Below, piece by piece: positions 58,331-64,000 of a DNA stretch of 64,000 nt. Position 1 is the first letter of the stretch; every line of letters begins with the position of its first letter. Location: the NCBI RefSeq assembly GCF_902686445.1, contig NC_062219.1, positions 143,512,057 to 143,576,056 of the forward strand. Reading direction: 5' to 3'. The translations under genes were made by a program, and so were the position numbers. The notes under the pieces were generated by a model. The model searched no databases and was not told where the DNA came from. It was given only the letters and a program-made list of their open reading frames with translations. The DNA comes from Sciurus carolinensis. Taxonomy: Eukaryota; Chordata; Mammalia; Rodentia; Sciuridae.

Positions 58331-59467
58331 GTAGTAGGAATCTTACTTAGTATTCTTCATCTTATGAAACTGATGGGATTCTGTGTGTGGAAACCGAGAC
58401 ATTTGTTATAGCTTTGTGCGTCATATGGGACAGCATCTGAAAATGACCCCAGATCCTCTTGACACAAATGCTACCCTGAATCATTCCATTTTCTGCCTTA
58501 AAATTCACAGTGAAACAAAGAGTGCTAATCTAATGTTCTGTCTTCACTGAGTTTGATTGTCTCCATTTCAAGTTTCTGTAATAATTTTAGTGAATAGATT
58601 TTTGTACCCTTCGGTGGCCTTAAACCTCCGTACTTTCTCAAATCTGCTAATACTCCCACTAGTACCACTACCATGCTTAACATTCCAAAGATATAGATTG
58701 ATACACTAGATCATTCTTTTTTAATGCCAACGGATAGTCCCCCTCCACCATTCGTCAATTAACCAAAGTTTGAATATGAATATAGAATGATGCGCCATTG
58801 GGCCAGAATTGGGGAGAGTCCTATATGGTTAAAAGAATAATCTTAGGTGTGTTTGCTAACCATACAAACTGTGATCTCTGGGACAGGCACATGGAGTCAA
58901 AGGAAGAACAAACTTTTGGCTGCATTGTTGGATTTTTCCACCAAAGAATTATTGCAGGAAGACAGGTCACAAAGTCAAGGCATATATTACTGAGCAGGGA
59001 ATACCTCCAGTGGCAAAAACAAATACCAGCAGGAAAAAAGGGAAGTCTGACCCACTCTCCCTCACACGTCTCACCTCAAAGATGTTAGTAGTTGGAAGCT
59101 GTTTCAATAATGATAGCTCAAACTGTTGACAGTGCTCTCTAGAACAGTCCTTGGGATCCAATTTTTTATGTGTCCTTGGTCAGGGAGCCAATGAAGCAAA
59201 GGAAGGTCATCGCCATGGGGAAGGATGCAGCTGAATGTTGTCCGGCAGAACTTGTGCTTTCCTGACCTACAATGCCTCAGTTTCAAAAGGTTTCTGCTCC
59301 AAACTGTCAAGAAGCTTGCGGCTAACTGTGAAATTACAAGATGCACACCAACATTTCAGAAAAGAATGGCTAGGAATGAAATAGCTGATTATTAGTTAGC
59401 AAGTGCTAAAACCTGACATCAAGGCAAACTAGAATCCACTCACCTACAGAAGGAGGCATTGAAGAGT
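58331..59467. other. Anonymous DNA
   Basis: No gene recognised. Frames at 58798-59088 plus and 59104-59346 minus have no domain that I can name. An LTR-like origin of 58800-59350 was considered but not supported. Confidence 0.45.
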
Positions 59468-59660
59468 TAGATGTAAGTGGGGTGTGCCTGTAACCCCAAT
59501 CACTCAGGAGGCTGAGGCAGAGGACTGCAAGTTTAAGACCAGCAGCTAAGTGAGGCCCAGTCTCAAAATGAAAAGTAAAGAGGGCTGGGGTGAAGTGGTG
59601 TACCTCAATGGTAAAGGACCTCTGGGTTCAATCCCAATATTGCCAAAGAAAAGGAGGAGG
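59468..59660 (+). mobile_element. Dimeric B1-like/ID-like SINE, sense
   Basis: GTGTGCCTGTAACCCCAATC, ACTCAGGAGGCTGAGGCAGA (B1-like half), then GGGCTGGGGTGAAGTGGTGT and GGGTTCAATCCCAATATTGCC (ID-like half), and an A/GGA-rich tail. The B1-like half has lost some central bases. Confidence 0.88.
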
Positions 59661-59767
59661 AGGAGGACTTAAGCAGGTTTGCTACCCAATTTTGCACTTC
59701 CACCAAGGCCTTGGGAAATAAGCTTTGATCCTTCAAATTCCTGTTTTTTTAACATCAACACCTGAAT

Positions 59768-59982
59768 ACAGCTAGGCACTGTGGTGCATGCCTGTAATTC
59801 CAGTGGCTTGGGAGGCTGAAGCAGAAGGATTGGAGTTCAAAGGCAGTCTAAGCAATTTAGCAAGGTCCTCAGCCACTCAGTGAGACCCTGTCTCTAAATA
59901 AAATATAAAGGAGGGCTGGGGGTGTGGCTCTGTGGTTAAGCACCCCTGGACTCAATTCCCAGTACCAATAAATAAATAAACC
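59768..59982 (+). mobile_element. Dimeric B1-like/ID-like SINE, sense, near full length
   Basis: GCACTGTGGTGCATGCCTGT, GGCTTGGGAGGCTGAAGCAG, AGTGAGACCCTGTCTCTAAA (B1-like half), then GGGCTGGGGGTGTGGCTCTG, CTGGACTCAATTCCCAGTACC (ID-like half) and an AATAAATAAATAAA tail. The clearest copy of this SINE in the window. Confidence 0.92.
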
Positions 59983-60214
59983 CAAATCATCATAAATTAT
60001 TCTTCCATTTTATCAGTTCAGTTTCTTATGTAATATAAATACCCCCAGAAAGCAATAATGCACGAAAGTACCAACAGCCAGGTGTCTGCAGTAACTTCAG
60101 TCTCAACTATCCACATGGCCAAGTCAGTGAACTCTTCTGAATCTCGTAACTTATCAAATCCAGAAGATTGAAGCAGGTCAAGGAACCAAAGACAGGTAAA
60201 ATAGACATTTTGAG
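59983..60214. other. Anonymous DNA
   Basis: Nothing recognised. Confidence 0.5.
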
Positions 60215-60345
60215 TCTAGTGTCAACTCTATTAAAATTATCTTTAATTCCATAAAATTCTATAGTGTGCATATTATCATTATTACTACCAATTTATAGGT
60301 GATGAAATTGAAGCACAGTGATAAAGTAACTCACCCAAAGTCAAT
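60215..60345 (+). repeat. MIR SINE fragment
   Basis: GCATATTATCATTATTACTA, CAATTTATAGGTGATGAAAT, TGAAGCACAGTGATAAAGTA and ACTCACCCAAAGTCAA follow the MIR core. Confidence 0.7.
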
Positions 60346-61349
60346 GATAATTGCAAAGTGAGTGATAATTTGCAGGGTAGGATTCAATGGATGATGAACC
60401 CAAAATATTGCCACACCAAGCTTCTCCCCAGTCCTCACATCCTATTGTGTTGGTAAAACTTAAAAATCAGAACTTGTCTGCTGTTGTATCATTAATATGT
60501 CCTTCCTTATGTACTACACATCATTATAATTATATCCTACTATATTTAATCCCATCCATAGTAAAAGAACATCTGATTCGGAGTTGTATCTCCAAAGACT
60601 CATGAATCAATGCGAGTAAAGCATCTGAAGGCAAATGGGATTGGTTCTTGGGGGAAAGGAGAGACAGGTCTCACCCCTTTATGGATTTATTAGAAGATTT
60701 ACTATGTTCTGGCATGTCTCAATGAATAACTCAAGACAAGAACATTTTTCTTAAGGTTCTTAAATTTTAATAGGAAAAATGTAAAGATAAACAAATAAAG
60801 AAATAAATGATATAATCCAAGAAAATAGTAATTACTAAAAAAAAAAAGTGAGTACCAGAATCATTCAGTATCTAAAATACTACATATCAAAATAAGTCTA
60901 ACACTGAAAAATCAATGTGTAGAAGGTTATGTCTAGAACCTTGATACTAGAAAGAATTTAAAGCTAAAGTTTAAAGTAATAAACATCCACTTTTGGAAGT
61001 TTCATAAAAGGCAGACAACTAAAACGATAAAGCTAAATTTGAAATTAGTAACAAAGAAAGCAAAGTTTAAATAGATTAAGGAAGCCAAAAGTTTATTCTA
61101 TGCAAATGTTAATCAAATTGACAGCAACTTCCTGCAAAACCAATCAAGACCAAAAGACATATTTTTGATATCTAAAACAGATAATATATCAAAACTGACA
61201 CAAGAAACCTTGAAACCAAAAACCAAAATCAGTTATTTAAAATAATTAAAACAAACAAACAAACAACACTCTCCTGAACGCATCAATGTATGTAAATCAC
61301 GGTAGGTGGTTTTTATAAAGTCACTGTAGCAGAGGAAAAAGAGTCAATA
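60346..61349. other. AT-rich anonymous DNA
   Basis: No gene or clear repeat seen; A-rich words throughout. Confidence 0.5.
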
Positions 61350-61525
61350 AATATTTTAGATCTTATAGGTCATCCGTGATCTTTGTTACCTATTTTTTGT
61401 TGTTGTTGTTTTTTATTCTAGCAACCCTTTAAAAATATAAAAACCATATTTAGCTCACGAGTTATACAAAAAAAGGCCACAAATTTGTCCTGAGGACTGT
61501 GGTTTGCCAAGCCCTACTTTGATCG
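61350..61525. mobile_element. hAT-Charlie-type MITE, opposite orientation to 44925-45195
   Basis: TTGTTGTTGTTTTTTATTCT, AAAAATATAAAAACCATATT, TAGCTCACGAGTTATAC and GACTGTGGTTTGCCAAGCCC match the end of the longer form of the same Charlie family as the 45-kb copy, reversed. Confidence 0.7.
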
Positions 61526-62127
61526 AATCATTCTGGAAAGAGTCCCAGAAACTCATTAAAGAAATTTCTAAAGGAGTGAGGACACTAGGAAAGAGGAAGG
61601 TAAAAGGCAATCCAACATGTGAGAGGAATGAGAGAAATCCTATGACAGAGAGAAGGAATGTTCCCAGCGGACAGTCGTACAGCAGGCCAGCGGCAACCCA
61701 TGTGGGTGAGAATAGGAAGAGAAAAGTTCCAGAAAAGTTGGCTCCAGGAAAGAGATGAAACAGATAGTTTCAACTAATGTATTTGGCTACACAAAAAGGA
61801 ATTTTCCTGATTTATTGGTGGGTTTGAGAATGACCTCATGTTTGCTGCATAGAAAAACAAACAAAAAGTGAAGCGATAAATAACTCCAGGAAAAATCATC
61901 AGCTATACAAAAAGGAAAATGAACTCATAGCATCCTACATGGGTCAAATTATTAATAACTGAAGGAGGAATGGGGAAGTGCATAAGAATATTAAACCCTC
62001 ATTTTCAGAGCAAAATGTCAATAAATAAATCATTTTTAAATCAAGAAATTGTTGTAGAACTACATTGTTTAAAACATAGATAATCACATTATTTAAAAGT
62101 AAATTTAAGAAAATACCACAGTTTCTT
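61526..62127. other. Anonymous DNA
   Basis: No gene recognised; opposed frames at 61504-61773 have no domain. Confidence 0.45.
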
Positions 62128-62950
62128 TTTTTTAATTATTATTTTTATTAAGCTTTTAATTTTTTACAGACTGCATTTTGATTCATTGTACACAAATGGG
62201 GTACATAATTTCGTTTCTATGGTTGTACACAATGCAGATTCATACCATTCGTGTAATCATACACGTACATAGGGCAATGACGTATGTCTCATTCCACCAT
62301 TTTTCATACCCCCCTCCCTCTCATTTTCTTCTACATATTCTAAAGGTCCCCCATTATTCTCTCATTCCATACCCCCTACCCCCATTATATATCATCCTCC
62401 ACTTATCAGGGAAATCATTCAGCCTTTGGTTTTTTGGGCTTGACTTATTTCACTTAGCATGATATTCTCCAATTTCATCCATTTATTTGCAAATGCCATA
62501 ATATTATTTCTCTTTATGGTTGAATAGTATTCCATTGTGTATATACCAGAGTTTCTTTATTCATTCATCTGCTGAAGGGCATCTAGGTTTTTTCCACAAT
62601 CTAGCTATTGTGAACAGAGCTGCTATAAACATTGATGTGGCTGTGTTACTGTAGTTTGCTGAATTTTTGTCCTTGGGGTATAAACGGAGGAGTAGGATAT
62701 CTGGGTCAAAAGGTGGGTCCATTCCAAGTTTTCTTAGGATTCTCCATACTGCTTTCCAGAGTGGCTGCACCAATTTGCAACTCCACCAGCAATGTAAAAG
62801 TGTGCCTTTTTCCCCACATCCACACCAACATCTATTTTTGTTCGTGTTCTTAATAAAAGCCATTCTAATTGGAGTAAGATGAAATCTTAGAGTTGTTTTA
62901 ATTTGCATTTCTGATTACTAGATACGTTGAACACTTTTTCTTATATTTAT
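62128..62950 (-). mobile_element. 5'-truncated LINE-1, antisense (left member of a head-to-head pair)
   Basis: T-rich left end, then the L1 3' UTR antisense (CAGACTGCATTTTGATTCAT) and ORF2 C-terminal end on the minus strand: [40 protein letters not shown] and [20 protein letters not shown] lie in 62561-62908 in one open frame. The [16 protein letters not shown]ys/His cluster is the L1 ORF2 C-terminal zinc-knuckle-like motif. Truncated at about 62950. Confidence 0.9.
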
Positions 62951-63402
62951 CAATCTAGATGTCCTTCAACAGATGAATGGATAAAGAAACTCTGGTATAT
63001 ATATACACAATGGAATATTATTCAAGCATAAAGAAGAATAATATTATGGCATTTGCAGATAAATGGATGAAATTGGAGAATATCATACTAAGTGAAATAA
63101 GCCAAGCCCAAAAAACCAAAGGCCAAATGTTTTCCCTGGTGAGTGAATGATGATATATAATGGGGGTGGTGGGGTGAGGGTGAGAGAAGAATGGAGGACC
63201 TTTAGATTATGTAGAGGGAAATGAGAAGGAGGGGGATATGAAAAATGATGGAATGAGACAGACATCATTACCCTATGTACATGTATGATTACATGAATGG
63301 TGTGAATCTACATCATGTAAAACCATAGAAACAAAACGATGTACACCATTTGTGTACAGTGAATCAAAATGCAGTCTGTAAAAAATAAATAAATAAATAA
63401 GA
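62951..63402 (+). mobile_element. 5'-truncated LINE-1 3' end, sense (right member)
   Basis: Sense L1 words CTAGATGTCCTTCAACAGAT, GAATGGATAAAGAAACTCTG, GCATTTGCAGATAAATGGAT, AAATAAGCCAAGCCC, then the same 3' UTR as its neighbour and an AAATAAATAAATAAATAAG tail. It has its own 3' end and tail, so it is not the inverted 5' part of the left element. Confidence 0.9.
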
Positions 63403-64000
63403 TAGCTAATGTTCTATGATTGGATGTTCTTACCCACCAAACTTGTATCACCTGACTCCTATTAATGATAAAACAGGCCTGATTTTTGAGGAGCCAATAA
63501 TCCATTTTTGAGCCCTCAAAAATTTATTATTCATTGTCTTTCATGATATGTTAGGACAACTTATATTCTTGGAAATATGCGTTTTTACTTTATGAGACAT
63601 GCTATTTTCTATTGATATTATTGTACCTGGATGTTCCTAATTCTAGAGTGTGTAGGTGGTCCTGATCTATTGTCTCTTCTTCCTGATGATAAATTCCTTT
63701 TCAAAACTCAAAAACCTGGTATCTAAATGAAAAATAAGAGCATTCTAGAAATGGTTGTCTTCCTCTTCACTCAGGGCCTAACTCTGTCAGTACCTTCTAA
63801 AATATCTCTTCATTTCCTAGGAAATTATCCATAATTATAGAAATCTAGTAACAGTGGAAGGAAGTGGTTTTGTGACCACACCTGTTTTGGGTAATTGCTA
63901 ACTCTTCGCTTTACTTCAGGTTCTTTAAAATTAATATCACTTTATTTTCCAACCTCAGGAAAAGTACATTAGGGAAATAAAATGCTCTCAAACTCTCCAT
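63403..64000. other. Anonymous DNA
   Basis: No gene or clear repeat seen to the end of the window. Confidence 0.5.

Noticed and set aside
58798..59346. Possible endogenous retrovirus fragment
   Set aside because: No gag, pol or LTR motif could be recognised; left as anonymous DNA.
62128..63402. Single twin-primed L1
   Set aside because: Both halves carry their own 3' UTR and A/T tail, so two insertions fit better.

Overview
This window looks like mammalian nuclear DNA, most likely from a rodent of the squirrel lineage (Sciuridae). No bacterial gene layout, operon, CRISPR array or phage is visible. The inference rests on repeats read by eye. There are several dimeric SINEs with a B1-like left half and an ID-like right half (MEN/B1-dID style), two ID-type SINEs, and a set of closely related LINE-1 3' ends sharing one 3' terminus. 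Older mammalian repeats (MIR, L2, Charlie/MER5, Tigger/MER2, a MaLR LTR and old L1 pieces) lie around them. The species call is an inference from memory of these families and was not searched.

The only gene-like object is at about 889-2624 (+): a broken sperm motility kinase (Smok)-type Ser/Thr kinase. It keeps a readable glycine loop, the ATP-binding lysine, a UBA-like segment and a Smok-like tail. It is broken by about seven shifts that all read as single-base losses, and HRD, DLKPEN, DFG and APE have all changed. It lies in a GC-richer patch (about 870-4100) that contrasts with the AT-rich remainder.

Layout: 1-888 no gene. 889-4170 kinase pseudogene and GC-rich patch. 4.2-9.3 kb anonymous DNA with a long (GA)n tract. 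9.3-12 kb two L1 insertions with target-site duplications, one with an inverted 5' part. 12-22 kb mostly anonymous DNA with old L1, L2 and one SINE. 22-23 kb two tandem copies of a medium-length interspersed repeat. 23-32 kb MIR, L1, SINEs, a MaLR LTR and old L1. 32.8-36.2 kb microsatellite, MER5-like, a perfect 48-bp tandem duplication, Tigger/MER2-like and old L1. 36-43 kb nearly empty. 43-46.2 kb SINEs, MIR, a Charlie-like element and L2. 49-58.3 kb MIR, L1 3' ends, Tigger-like, MER5-like, ID and old L1. 59-64 kb SINEs, MIR, a Charlie-like element and two head-to-head L1 3' ends.

I see no convincing intact protein-coding gene and no sign of an undescribed multi-gene system. The more unusual items are structural: the uniform decay pattern of the kinase, perfect hairpins inside an L1 and inside an ID SINE, the inverted L1, the 0.4-kb inverted repeat made by two L1s, and a perfect 48-bp tandem duplication. 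Repeat family names are by-eye calls; RepeatMasker with a sciurid library would be the decisive check.
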